A stretch of DNA of 64,000 nucleotides from Maratus speciosus (taxonomy: Eukaryota > Arthropoda > Arachnida > Araneae > Salticidae). The stretch covers positions 16,848,981 through 16,912,980 of the forward strand of contig OZ010798.1 in assembly GCA_963932465.1 (NCBI GenBank), read 5' to 3'. Position 1 is the stretch's first letter, and the number at the start of each line of letters is the position of its first letter. Below the pieces are notes generated by a model. That model was given only the letters and a program-made list of their open reading frames with translations. It had not been told where the DNA came from and ran no database searches. Both the position numbers and the translations under genes were made by a program. Shown here piece by piece: positions 34,628 through 45,929 of this stretch.

Positions 34628-34652
34628 CCTGCGGATAAAACACTTTCATAAA

Positions 34653-35600
34653 AGTAAACTCATCATAAATTTATCTTGTCAAAATTTGATATACATATTT
34701 TATAAAAAAAAATTTGTTCAAAGAAACAAAAATGTTAGGAATGGACTTATAAAAAAACTAATATTAATAAATTCATAATTTTCATTGTAATATTTCATCT
34801 TTTACAAAATAAAAAGAATTTACATCAATCACTGCATATAAAGTATGAAATAAAAAAAATACATCAATCCCTGAATATAAAGTATGTCCTTCTCTTTTCT
34901 TTTCTCATCCCCCCCCCCCCCCCCCACACACATCTACAGAATAAGTAAAAAATTCTAATTTTCAAAAAACATTATCGTAATTTTTTTTTTTTTTTTATGC
35001 TTGCTAGATGGCACAACTAAATTGTTTTTAAACTGGGATGCAGTTCAAACATCAAACGTCGATATGGAGCGCTCGAGTACGTCTTGCAGTTTTTAAACAT
35101 ATTATAAAACATTTTAACTAAATTATTTATTATAAAAGAATTAATACATGACAATAGTTTTTATGCTAGGAAAAAACATAAAAATACATAGACTTTTAAG
35201 TTAAAAGATGGTAACATAGAATATTATTACCAAATGTGGTATGAAGCTCTGAAATTGGTGAAATAGAGACTTAGAATTATCAAAATATAAACTTTGAAAA
35301 TCGCAATTAAATATAAATTTTAATGTTTTAAATAGGAATTAGAATTTTAAACAAAAATGTAAATATATATACATATATATATTTATGAAGAAATGTGTAA
35401 AACTTACAGTTCAATATTTTTTTTTCTCATAAAAATGCTACTTTTTATCTCCTGAAATTGATAAGGGTGATTTTAGTTAAGATAATTCGAGTTGTATTAC
35501 TGTACTGAAAAGTAAATAAACAAATTCTTGTACTTAAGTATGTCTAGTTAAGTACATTAAAACACAAGAAAACGGAGCCTATACAACTAAATCCTGCATT

Positions 35601-35636
<36 letters not shown>

Positions 35637-36042
35637 TAAAAGGAAATGCATTTTATAAAACATCCTTTTCTCTACTACATTGTGATTCTATCTTAGGAGC
35701 TTTTACTGCAATTATACTCAGCAATTATAAGCAATCCTATTTCCGGTATTTTATATTTAAGTTCTTGTATATATACATTAATTAGACAAGAATAATGATG
35801 CTTTCTGGTGAGGGGATTGGAACACAAAGATTCAATATTCTTTTCAAGGTTCAAGAGAATTAATATTTTGATATGTAATTTTGAAGTAAAAAAAAAGAAA
35901 ACGAGATCTATAAACAAAAACTGTTCAGTGAAATAAAAAAAGAGATCTTGAAAAACAGGCTAAAGGTTCTGATTGCATATGTCCTGTTTTTAAAAAAGAA
36001 AATTGGCACTTTTCGGTTAGTTGAGCACCAGTGTTATATATA
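34653..36042. other. AT-rich spacer with poly-A and pogo-like scrap
   Basis: No gene. A 30-base A run lies at 35605-35634, and a 16-base C run near 34911-34926. ATTCTATCTTAGGAGCTTTTACTG (~35686) resembles the right end of the 3796-3979 element. Confidence 0.4.
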
Positions 36043-36639
36043 AAGTCAACTCCCTCTAATCTGCACAGCTTGTGCAGATTATAGAATTTTGCGGATTATA
36101 GGTCATTAATTTGTTTACATTTTTTCTCCTCTAATTTTACAATAATTAATTAGTAATGTACAAATTAATACGTAAAAAAGAAAGATGATGTAACCAGCCC
36201 CGTGCGAAAGGGGCGGTCGCCAAGGGCGCGGAATGAGGGGGCGCCAAATTTAGACTGCTAATTTTCGTTTTTTTACAGTCGTTGATCATTTTCCTTAGAA
36301 TTTTTTTTTCCTCTCTTCGACATTCTATTTTTCTTTTTGTAAAAAAAAAATTTTTTTTCATGTCGGGAATTTTTTTCCCAATGAAAGTTTGTAAATTTTC
36401 CGTTTCAAAGTTATTGTATCGTCCACATTTACTTTTCATTGAGTTTGTTAGATTTGATGATTTTATAACATACTTTTGTGATATCTTATAGCAGTGTTTC
36501 TTAAACTTTGGCACTCTGCAGCCCCTTTTACATCGCATGCGAAACTTTGCACTGCCTCCCATCCATCCTCAGTGATTACGAATTGCTAACTTGCTTGCTC
36601 TGATTTCATTGCATGGGATCATTCTTTAAACATTCGGTC

Positions 36640-37147
36640 CAGTGGCGTATTCAAGGGTTGGCCTGATGGGGCTCCAGCCCCTTCCGAAATTTGTAGAAAA
36701 TATACAGTTTAATGACGAAAGTTTAGCAAAATGTAATGAAACCTGCTAAGATAAAATTCAAAAGGAAAAGCATGTTTGCTCCAAAATGAGAATTAAAATA
36801 TGTTGAAGGAGGTGAGGGGGTAGAGTGAGAACGCTCTTAAATAATTTTAAATTTGCTGTTTACTTCGGTTTTATTTACTATTTATTGAGATACATTTCAG
36901 TATTATATTTTCAAAAATGTGTTACAACCATGGAGTTATATTTGTAAAGGCGAAAACCTGACTAAAAAAAAAAATTCCCACTTCTATGTGATTCCATCTT
37001 AACAGGTTTGATTGTATAATAGATGCGTTACCTGCTATGATAAAAACCTGTTTAAAGTGGAATTTTCCCCATTTCTTGTGATTCCCTCTTAGAAACTTTT
37101 GCTATATCTCAGCCTTCTCCGAAATGATAAATCTAGATACGCCACTG
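36640..37147. mobile_element. hAT-like MITE (508 bp)
   Basis: CAGTGGCGTATTCAAGG at the left, with CTAGATACGCCACTG inverted at the right. The flanking octamers ATTCGGTC and ATTACTTT share only part of their bases, so the duplication has decayed or the ends are slightly off. The right half matches 24300-24597. Confidence 0.8.
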
Positions 37148-37437
37148 ATTACTTTGCTGTTAGAAAAAGGTCCAGCACAGATGAAAATGCTACTTACATA
37201 AAATCTGCGGTTGCAGAAGGACGAACATTTTCCAAACTAAAGTTCAAGAGTATTATGCCTAGTGGGAAAATTGTTAACCGGGATTGACTTACGGATATTT
37301 TAATTTAGAGAATCGCTATATTTTGTTTGCTGTGTTTATTTTACAGTATCATGATCGCCCTCTAGAGTTAGCCAATCCAGATTGTGGGTTTTCCAATTGA
37401 GAAAAATAAAATCTTATTAACCTTCTGGCTAAGAAGC
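37148..37437 (+). pseudogene. hAT transposase fragment, N-terminal TTF zinc-finger region
   Basis: After the MITE, a plus-strand frame reads KRSSTDENATYIKSAVAEG, then RTFSKLKF and GKIVNRDWLTY, followed after stops and shifts by ESLYFVCCVYF and LANPDCGFSN. This is the order seen in the TTF-type zinc finger at the front of ZMYM1-like hAT transposases: a short conserved lead, a NRDW block, then a Cys-rich VCC segment and a xNPxxGFxNW block. Stops and shifts make it non-functional. It lies inside the hAT element's TIRs, upstream of the C-terminal fragment. Confidence 0.7.
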
Positions 37438-37452
37438 GCCTCATCGAGTTGA

Positions 37453-37761
37453 CGGCTGAAATTCCAGGATTAGACGGAACTTGATTAGCATATTAAAATG
37501 ATACTGCTTTGCCAAGTCATATCTTGATGGAAAACACCTACAAACCCGATTTTAGTGGTTGATCGGTAGATTTATCACTGAGTTTCGCTGCACCAAAAGC
37601 TATGAAAACATGGAGGACTGGGAGCAAGAAAGCACAATAGTAAACCTACCAGTCAACCCCTAAAATCGGATTTGCAGGTTTTCCCACCAAGATATTGCTT
37701 GGCAGACCAGTTGCATTTTAATATGCGAATAGAGTTCTAACTAATCCTGGAATTTCAGCCG
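37453..37761. mobile_element. 309-bp foldback MITE
   Basis: CGGCTGAAATTCCAGGATTA at the left is mirrored exactly at the right; arms of ~125 bp stay recognisable inward (AGCATATTAAAATG, CCGATTTTAG). No coding capacity. It interrupts the hAT transposase pseudogene. Confidence 0.85.
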
Positions 37762-38339
37762 TGTGGCGATGGTTTGTGCATCTGCCTCCCGATCTAAAAT
37801 GAAGTAAGAAAACTGATTGCAGAAGAAATTAATAGAGCAAGGTATTTTTCAATTTCATTCGATCGCACTTCATATACAAAGTGTCCTAAAATGGGCTAAC
37901 TGTTTTTAAAATTCAATAACTTGTAAATGGTGACAGCTATTAAAAAATTTCTTGCAGGAAGGTAAAATGTAAGGAGTCTTTTTTTCCCGAGATCCCTGGT
38001 TTTAGTTCCAAATAGCAACTAAATATGGCGTTGCAAGCCGGGATGGCCACCTCGGAAACTCAGCATACGTTTTAGAGTGATAGCGCAATCCCGAGGGATA
38101 GACCAAATCCACCAACTGCTCGCGTTACAAATGACTTTTTCAATTCTTATACTATAGTTTTACAATTTCACATTACAACATAAATATCTATGATTTGTTG
38201 AAGAATTAAACAGTTTTATATTCCTTTCAGGTTACAACAGTGCTTCATTAAACCATATTTGTGAAAATTAATCAAGTTTATACTGAATTGGCAATTAGGT
38301 TAGCAACCACACGAAATACTATAAAGACAACATCTAGTG
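37762..38339. other. Unassigned part of the hAT interior
   Basis: Bases 37790-37850 may continue transposase remnant. The section ~37875-38160 (starting ACAAAGTGTCCTAAAATGGG) looks like another repeat, without a clear partner end. No intact frame. Confidence 0.35.
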
Positions 38340-38584
38340 CAGTGGCGTGGCGTCCGGTCATCGCTGGATGCGGCGATGACCAAGCAATATTTTAAAACTC
38401 TTAATAAGCTTTTAAAACTCTATGATCCAGTTTTAGCAGAACATTTGGAGTTCATGTATAAGTGAAGGTAAGATTTAAAGTTTCTTTTTTGAACATTCAA
38501 CCATTGAATTTTAGAGTTAATAATTTTTCACCACAAACTTAAATAATTGCGATGACCACCGAAAATTTTCACGCCACGCCACTG
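38340..38584. mobile_element. 245-bp hAT MITE with perfect 8-bp duplication
   Basis: CAGTGGCGTGGCGT at the left and ACGCCACGCCACTG at the right are inverted copies. ATCTAGTG flanks both sides exactly (38332-38339 and 38585-38592). GCGATGACC is also mirrored inside. Confidence 0.92.
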
Positions 38585-38604
38585 ATCTAGTGCCATAGGT
38601 GCTC

Positions 38605-38780
38605 AATCAAGGCCAAAAGCGAAATCACCTAACGTTGATGCGAAAGGAGAAGGTTTAATATATGGAGTGGGTCTCATTCTCCAATACAATATTATTCTTA
38701 GGGACCTACTTTCTATATATTTAACCTCCTTCCTTCGTATGGTGCTACATTTCAGTTTAGACTCGATTGAGCGCTTATTG
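38605..38780. repeat. Inverted repeat, probable MITE
   Basis: GTGCTCAATCAAGGCC near the left is mirrored imperfectly by AGACTCGATTGAGCGC near the right. GAAGGTTTAATATAT and ATATATTTAACCTCC mirror each other inside. Arms are ~75 bp with many mismatches. Confidence 0.65.
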
Positions 38781-39112
38781 CTTGCCCTCTAACGCTGTTA
38801 TTTTGAACAAAAACCGAGAATTGCAGTAAAAAAATCCTACTGATATCCTACATAACTCTCTTCCAAGAATTTATTTTAATGGTTGTCACCATTTGCCAGT
38901 TATTCAATTTCAAAAACAGTCAGTCCAGTTTCAGACACCCGACACATCTCACAAAGAAAAAATGACTCAAATTATGAGACACCGAAATCGGAAAATTTTC
39001 AATTGAGGAAAGGTTTCTTGACTATATTGAGTAAAAAAAAAAGAAACATTAGCACAAGAAATTTTAGATAAGCTAATGCTCGAGAATCTCGACATTAATA
39101 GATGCACATGCG

Positions 39113-39320
39113 CACTTCACCTGTAGCCGAGAGGGTCTGTTCTCAAAGATGGAACGCGGGATGTGCTGGGTTCGATCCCAATCGTGCCTGTCAGCCTAAT
39201 CGTTTGAAATTGTCCGTGGTTTTCTTCAAAGCTTGCGTAAATACGGGCTAGGTTCCCTTAGAAAAACCTCCATGGAGGACATGCCCACTCGGGCCTAATA
39301 TATCCCACGTGTAGATAATC
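39113..39320 (+). repeat. tRNA-derived SINE
   Basis: TAGCCGAGAGGG (39124-39135) is an A-box-like word and GGTTCGATCCC (39169-39179) a near-perfect B box, spaced as in a tRNA gene, so the head comes from an RNA polymerase III promoter. The body (GTCCGTGGTTTTCTTC, TACGGGCTAGGTTCC) continues without tRNA character, as in SINEs. The 3' tail is not clear and the end is approximate. It lies within the hAT element. Confidence 0.75.
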
Positions 39321-39579
39321 GGCCTTCATAAACAATATCAATACCACAACTACAGAGCTCAGTGCTATGATAATGGTGCAAATATGGATTCCCAATATAA
39401 AGTTGTGCAAGATCGAAGCGTTGAAGGAAATAAATTCGCCTATTTTTAACCATATTCTCCACATTCCCTACACTTAGATTGAGTTCATGTTGCTGGTATA
39501 TGTCCGGAATTGCATAAAATGTATTCATTTTTCTCTCCTTTCTACTAAAAGATGGGATATACTTATATTCCATTTATCA

Positions 39580-40561
39580 GTTTCTTTAAAGAAACATTGC
39601 GATACTCGATGGTCATAAAAAATAAAGCTGCAGTTTACAAACAATTTTATACATTTTAAAAGCTGTGGAAGACCTTATACAAATTATGTAAAATGAGTAA
39701 ACTTACTCAGGAGCAAAAAGCTTAATAAAGCAAATAAAAAATTTCTTCTTTATTTCCGGCCTAGTAGTTTAACACAACATTTTAGATGAAATAGAAAAAG
39801 TTAATATTGTTCTCACAAAAAAAAAAAACCTATTAATGTTTTGATCGCCAGCAAAGTGATTGAAACACAATTCAGACAATAAGAGAGGAAATTTTTGAAC
39901 AAGAAAGCAAAGATTTGACTAGGTCCGCAAATCTAGAGCCCTTATTTGAGAAAAACAGAAAATGTAAAATTTACAGAAATTTTGACTATGAAACTCCTGA
40001 TGAAAATTGAAATTTAAATGAAAATGAAGAATTTCACGTTATATACATAGACATAGAGACACTATAACCGTACAACGGAACTGGGAAATTTATCGCAAGA
40101 ATTTCAGTTTCTGAGTGGTACGAACCTAAAATCTGTTATGTTAATATTGCCTGGACCTTGTAAATAAATATACTGCTGACTTAAATGGACTTGAATTGTT
40201 AAGGGAGGTTTTAAATGCTAAAACCTTATTCTCACTATTGCATAAGTACTTTTATAAAATGGATCAATGAGAAATCATTCAGCTGCTCCATAATTTTAAC
40301 TTAGAGAAAACAGGGAATTACAAAAACATGGAGACAACATACAGGATTTTTATAAGCATTCCAGTAACCACCGCATCAGCACAAAGATCATTCAGTAACC
40401 TGAAAGCAGTAGAAAATTGCTTAAGATCTACTATGGGTCAAGAGAGATTAAGCAACCTAAGTTTACTTCCTATTAAATTCAGTGTGATGCAGTCTTTAGA
40501 CATAGTAAAAATAATAGACGATTTTGTTGATCTAAAAGCGATAAAAATAAAATTGAAGTAA
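39580..40561 (+). pseudogene. hAT transposase fragment, middle to dimerisation domain
   Basis: Broken pieces on the plus strand run in family order: CDTRWS near 39598, CKIYRNFDYETPDEN near 39965, YTADLNGLELLREVLNAK near 40170, and an intact 77-codon frame from 40328. That last part holds the hAT C-terminal dimerisation domain: FISIPVTTASAQRSFSNLK, then LRSTMGQERLSNLSLL, matching the family's P-V-T-x-A-x-A-E/Q-R-S-F-S-x-L-K block. Several stops lie upstream. Active hAT transposases are ~600-900 residues; here the catalytic region is not readable as one frame. It belongs to the 36195-41060 element. Confidence 0.85.
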
Positions 40562-41820
40562 AAGGTTTGCCTGTTATTGTATTTCTTTTATGTGTAATTA
40601 AAACATTGTATCCGTTATCTTCTTTAATTAACATATTGAAATGATAATTTATTTTCATCTTGTATATTATGTTCTGCAGTTTTTTTGTTTGTTTTGCTTT
40701 TTTACTACTTATCGGTTGAAGGGACCACCTGTTTCCAACCTGGTTGTTAGCGATTTTTACCTTGCCAATTTTCTCAATTTTCTGGAACTAAAAATGGCTA
40801 GAAACAGGTGAGAAAGGTTGAAAAAAATCTGTCGTAAAGCATCATGATCTCATTAATAAATAAGTGCAATTTTCTTTTATGTTATTTAGTTGTTTGGAAT
40901 TTCTGAATTAAAATTAAACCTTTTAAAGTTCCAAAATAAACGCGAAATGTTTGTTCAATATAATTTTTTTCTGTTTCTGCCTTTATAAATTTTGAAAGAG
41001 GGTGGGGGGCGCCAAATTGAAACTCTGCCCCGGGCACAGTTTTCTCTTCGCACGCCCCTGGATGTAACAGATTGTGTTATTTAATTAAAAAATGCATTAT
41101 ATTTAAGGAAAAATATTTACATTTTATAATACAATTTCTTTTGTTTGTTTTTATAATTTTCAAACATAGTAATGTATCATTCGTTGAGAACTTTTGGTCC
41201 AGTATTTTTTTCTTGCAGTCTATAGTCATTATTTCTTGTTCTAAAACAAAACTCTGTTTCTGAAGACAATGTAGATATTTATAGCCAAACCTTGCTCAAG
41301 TATTACTTTTCGACCTTCATCACCAGTCTGTGTGCCACAATTATTCTGATTTTCAGTAAGAGTTTAACCAAGTAGTACTTATAATGTCATCATCTGGGAA
41401 ACTCTCTGCAACTGGATCTTCACCTTAGGAGAGCACCCATTCAATTGTATTTTATCCATTCAAGAAATCAGGCACAACAGTTAGTGAATTTTTTGCAAAA
41501 CACAAAAGTTCTGCAGATTTTTGTTTTGTACTATCCAAATTGAAACCAACAAAGTGAACATCATCAGACTGTCTAGATACTGGCCACAAAAAGAAATCCT
41601 GATTTTTCCCTTTTTTTTAATTTAAAAAATAAAGTTTTACTTCATTCAAATGCAAAAATTGAAGGGGGGGGGGGGGGGGAACTGAATACCGATTATCAAA
41701 CAAATTGCTGTCATATGGAATTTCTTTTGCAAAGTTAGTGGTAACTGAATAACTGAATTTACATTGTTTACATCTGAAACAGTGTGCAGATTATAGGCTT
41801 TTGCGGATTAAAGGGAGTTA

Positions 41821-42502
41821 CAGTACAGCCCCGATTATCCGCGGAATTGGGTGGCAAGGGCCGTGGATAACCCGAAAAAGACTTAAAATGGGGTGCAAAC
41901 ACGAAAAAAAGAAAATTCAACATAAAAATTATGTTTTAGTGCATACAAAAAACATAATAAAACGTTTAAAATACATATGCACAGTACAGCAGAAACCTTT
42001 GCTTTACGTCTAAATCACTAAAATAAAGAACAGTAAACAAGAACCAATACCATACATACTATACAAAAATAGTTGAGTTACACCTTTTTTAAAAAAGTCA
42101 CTTGTTTTTGCTTCTTGCTTTGGAAACACCTTTTCTTTATTCTAAATTGTAAACTATTTTCTTTTAGTATGGAATAATTTTTATCTCGAAAATGAAGCTA
42201 TTCTCGATATACTCTCCTAGAATTTATCATAATAGTCTTATTTAATTGTTAAATATTTTAATTGCTGTGTTTGCGTTTTGTTAATAAAATCAAAAAAAGA
42301 CATCAAGACTTAATATCTGATATTTCAAACTATGGCAACCGAATCTAGAAATATTCTTCCATTTCTTTCAAATACATGAATTTTTCTGTTTATATTTATT
42401 AGTAAGTCTTATAGTATTTTCCTTGCTATTGACTTGAATGAAAAGGAAAAAAAAAATTCGCTTCATGGATAAACTGCACCATGGATAATCAAGGCTTTAC
42501 TC
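41821..42502. mobile_element. Pogo/Tigger-like MITE (682 bp)
   Basis: CAGTACAGCCCCGATTATCC after TA, with the inverted right end CCATGGATAATCAAGGCTTTACT before TA at 42503-42504. The right TIR is decayed (ACTC where ACTG is expected). No transposase. Confidence 0.65.
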
Positions 42503-43124
42503 TATACCAAAATTTGTTCGCATATATTTGTGATTTCATCTTTATTATATACATATATCTACATATATATATGTGTGTATATGCATATATGCATGCAATA
42601 TTTGTATACATATACATGTGTATATATACATACCCAGTAGCAGAAACAGTGCAGCACGGCAGCGGGCACTGCAGATTATTTTAAACCTTGCAGATTATTC
42701 CAACTTAAAAAGAAATGCTGTGTTTAAAAAATAGCTGAAATTAGCTTTAAGTCTCTAGATTTATGGTATTTGTTGTATCCTTATATTATATTTTTTTTAA
42801 TAAATAGAAATTTTGCTTCTTTTAAGTGTTTCTGTTCTTATGATAGTAGGCTTATTGGGTCACGATGAATTTTAGTTTGCTGCAGACTGATGCAGAAAAC
42901 TCTCCTTCTGGGTATACATATATGTATATATAACACTGGCACACGACCAACCGAAAAGTATCAGAAAATTTTAAGGTAAAGGAAAATCATCTGACATAAT
43001 GGCAGATAACAATAATTTTTTTCAAGTTTCTTCTTTTTCTACTTTATTTATTATTATTATTTTAGGTTATGCAATAGAAGACAGCGTAGTCACAAATTCA
43101 TTATGTCAATAGATTTTGGTTATA
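42503..43124. other. AT-rich spacer with TA/TG microsatellite
   Basis: ~42545-42635 is an irregular TATATG/TACATA microsatellite. No gene seen. Confidence 0.45.
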
Positions 43125-44149
43125 CAGTACAGGACCCATTATGCGGAATCCCAAAATCCGGAAGGACCCGAAATCCGGAAAAAAAAATTTTGAAATTTTT
43201 CTAAATTTGTAAAATTTTACTAAAATTTTGCAATTCCTGAAATTTTTCGAAAATTTTAGATTCCTAATTTTTTTTTGTCTATTGTGTTGCAATGTGTAAC
43301 CAAAAAAATATGTTACACCAGTGATGGGGGAACATGGTGTCCCACTTTGTTATTGCCCCCCTTGCCCGACTTTGTTTTTTTAAAAAAAAGTCAGATATTT
43401 CACACCCTCCCTCTCACTTCAATAAAATATTATGGCTACACAATTGTGTTACTTGAATCAGGGGTGATTCTGAGTAAAAAAAAAAAAAAAAGAATCTGAA
43501 ATTCACAGCAAATTTTTTTTAAGTTTACAGAAGAGGGGGGGGGGGGGGACCTCTCGGCACTAATTATGCATTTTTTCCACGATCTTTTAATGAAATTCTC
43601 GTTTTTACGCGATCATTTGATGAAATTAAGGGGGAGGGGGGCTGCGGTCCTTTGAAGAATTTTTTTTTCGCTATCTTTTGACGAAATTTGCGGGGTTTTT
43701 TTGCAAGGTTTTGATGAAATTTGCATTTTTTCCCCTGCAATCCTTTTGCTAAATTTGCGTGTTTTTGCGATCCTTTTACGAAATTTCGTTTTTTAGCGAT
43801 CTTTTGACAAAATTTGCAGTTTTTTTTCGCAATTTTTTGATGAAATTTGCGGTGTTTTACGCGATTTTTACGACGAAATTTGCTGATTTTTTCGTGATCT
43901 TTTGATGAAATTGCGATGGGCTTTATCGATCCTTTGAAGAATTTTTTTTTTCTTTTTGGCTATATTTTGATGCAATTTTCATTTTTTTGTGATATTTGGA
44001 AGAAATTTGTGTTTTTTCATGATTCTTTGATGAAGTTTGCGTTTTTTCTGCGATTTTTTGACGGAATTCGGGAGGACCCGAAATCCGGAAAATTCCAAAA
44101 TCCAGAAAGCCTTCAGTCCCAAGGATTCCAGATAATAGGTCCTGTACTG
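43125..44149. mobile_element. Pogo-like element built around a 32-bp minisatellite
   Basis: CAGTACAGGACCCATTATGC at the left and an inverted ATAATAGGTCCTGTACTG at the right, with TA outside both (43123-43124, 44150-44151). GGACCCGAAATCCGGAA occurs near both ends in direct orientation. Between ~43560 and 44065 about 15 copies of a unit like GATCTTTTGATGAAATTTGC fill the centre. No transposase. Confidence 0.82.
43560..44065. repeat. 32-bp minisatellite, inverted orientation
   Basis: Same unit as 26120-26900 on the other strand: TTTTGACGAAATTTGCGTTTTT-like, spacing ~31-35. It lies inside a TIR element. Confidence 0.85.
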
Positions 44150-44688
44150 TACAACTAATTTAATTAGATTTTAAGTTAAAACATAACAACTAAAACACTT
44201 CCAAAAGCTGTAGCTTCTATTTTTAGAGAATAAAAACATTAAAATAATAATAATAACTATTTTGCACACTTGTTTTTACTAGAAGTAATACGCATGATTC
44301 AAAGACAAATTAGATACTGAATGGAATTATGAATTGAGTACTTACTACTGCTTTTTCTAAAAAGTTAATTTCTCAATCAATAAAGTAAATTTTTCATTGT
44401 GTTTTATCTTAGCTTTAAGCCAGAACCAAAGTGAAAAAAAAAAAAAAAATGTATTTCAGTGCTTTTTTATTAACTGAGAGCAAATATTGAAAAGGAAATG
44501 TCGCCAATAAAATTTTATGCACTTTTCAATAGCAGCTTTTATGTACTGTGAGTGTAAATTAGAAACAATATTTTAATGTTGAAATAAAATATTTGTTAAT
44601 GGTATTATTTCTTCTTATTTTCATCTTTTTTAAATGAAATGAATTAAATGCATGCATTTTAAATGAAAGTTATATGTGTTTAACTATA
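44150..44688. other. AT-rich spacer, no feature recognised
   Basis: Contains a 16-base A run near 44433. No gene or repeat partner seen. Confidence 0.4.
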
Positions 44689-45230
44689 CAGTAGACCCCC
44701 TTAAATCCGCGTATTTTTTCAGATGGAAACAATGAAATTTACAGTTAAGTTGCAGGAACAAAATTCAAGATGGTGCTAAAATCAGAAACTACTGCAATTT
44801 TTTTTTACTACATTTTTTGCTAATCATTCTCTTTTGGTTATTACAGCTGATTTATTACTAAATAAATTTACATTACTTTTGATTTTGATATAAATTAGCA
44901 TATCTAGACATATCGCTTTACCACTAGATGGCAGCATAGGACTTTTGGAGTCGAATCGATTTCATCGGTAATAATTTAATATTTTTCTAAATTTTTATTT
45001 TACATAGTTATTTTAATAATTACTTACGTTTAAACTAATAAATTATTTTAATATTTTACTTATTTTAATGTTTCACTTTATTGTAAGCATTCATTATAAT
45101 TTCCCTTGGTTAACTATCAATCAAATTAATGTTTCAAAAATGTAAACAAATCAATGACCAGAAATCTGCAAAATTCTAAAATCTGCACAACCTCTGGTTC
45201 CAAGCTGTGCGGATTTGAGGGAGTCTACTG
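44689..45230. mobile_element. Pogo/Tigger-like MITE (542 bp)
   Basis: CAGTAGACCCCCTTAAATCC at the left, with the inverted right end GGATTTGAGGGAGTCTACTG; TA at 44687-44688 and 45231-45232. The interior shares TCTGCACAACCTCTGGTTCC with 27258-27688. Confidence 0.9.
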
Positions 45231-45529
45231 TATGAGTAAAATGTGATTATTTTTTAAATTAAAGGGATGCATTATGAATAATGATAACAGAAACAATATT
45301 TGACGAGTTACAATCTACACTCAGCTAAATTATTAGTACCCTTATTTCTAATAAAAATAAAATCAGAATTAAACCTAAATTGTCTTTTAGCCCCTGATCT
45401 GGTAAAAACAATTTCATTTTTAAAAATTCAATTATGAATGAATTAAAATACAAATCACTGACATTAATTACTACTGGTCTTTAAATTTTTTGGCTTAGAT
45501 GCCGTATGTTCCCTCCAACGTTGTTGTTT
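45231..45529. other. AT-rich spacer
   Basis: No feature recognised. Confidence 0.4.
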
Positions 45530-45907
45530 TGAAATGTTTGGCGATTTTTTGTTGGCGTGTTGACGGTGGTTATGGATATGGCAACCTCGATATGTTGAAT
45601 GTCGTGTGACGTGTCCTTCTGGCAACCGAGAAGTTAATGTTGGAATATTGTGAATGTATTTTGATATCGTATTGTATAGTTCTGCCTTTTTATTTTTATG
45701 TGAAATTTATTGAATGTATTTGATTAACTATGTTTTCTGTAGTCCGTTTAAACGCTGTTGTTGAAATAATTAGGAAATATGAGGAAATTTTGACAAGAAA
45801 AGAAGGTTTGTTTATAGTTTGTGAATACGTATTGATAAGCCTATTTAGGAAAATGTCGGCGATAATATTTCGAGCTGGATCTTTCAAGAAAGCAGATGTT
45901 TGTTAAG
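45530..45907 (+). other. Possible 5' exon of an unknown gene
   Basis: This stretch is more mixed in base content than its surroundings. A 58-codon frame runs from ATG 45730 to TAA 45906 (starting MFSVVRLNAVVEIIRKYEE) and the TAA is followed at once by AAG|GTATGT, a consensus 5' splice site at 45907/45908. A TGACGTG word lies near 45608. I do not recognise the peptide and see no matching downstream exon, so this could be chance. Confidence 0.2.
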
Positions 45908-45929
45908 GTATGTTGATAATTTTGTGTAT

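Larger units (their letters stand above)
31883..34640. repeat. GC-richer noncoding block with direct terminal repeats
   Basis: By eye this 2.76-kb block is far richer in G and C than anything around it. Its two ends are direct repeats (31883-32328 and 34130-34627). Inside, ATTAGTAGA with a following GGAAAGTTA recurs at ~32343, ~33060 and ~33353, and ACCCTCCCAG and CGGGACTCT words also repeat. No reverse transcriptase, transposase or integrase motif is seen in any frame, and the open frames of 60-115 codons look like chance in GC-rich sequence. The 12-mer CACTTTCATAAA stands at the left edge and again just outside the right edge (34641-34652). That could be a target duplication, but a near copy also begins the right terminal repeat, so a tandem-repeat origin fits as well. 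A non-coding LTR-like element or a GC-rich satellite fragment are the main options. Confidence 0.6.
36195..41060 (+). mobile_element. 4.87-kb hAT transposon, decayed, perfect 8-bp duplication
   Basis: The left end CAGCCCCGTGCGAAAGG and the right end (inverted: CAGGGGCGTGCGAAGAG) are matching TIRs. GATGTAAC flanks both sides exactly (36187-36194 and 41061-41068). GGGGGCGCCAAATT occurs inside both ends. The interior holds broken pieces of a hAT transposase in the correct order on the plus strand, plus later insertions: a hAT MITE, a 309-bp foldback, a second hAT MITE, an inverted repeat and a SINE. It was once autonomous in size but is now dead. Confidence 0.93.
36043..41820. mobile_element. 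Pogo/Tigger-like MITE split by a hAT insertion
   Basis: Left end AAGTCAACTCCCTCTAATC follows TA at 36041-36042. The inverted right end reads TGCGGATTAAAGGGAGTT near 41797-41817. Both sub-termini contain GTGCAGATTATAG. Removing the hAT element (36195-41060) and its duplication leaves ~900 bp. The right end abuts another pogo-like element, so its last bases are uncertain. Confidence 0.7.

Noticed and set aside
31883..34652. Firm 12-bp target duplication CACTTTCATAAA around the GC-rich block
   Set aside because: A near copy (CACTTACATAAA) also begins the internal right terminal repeat, so the word may belong to the repeat unit instead of being a true target duplication.
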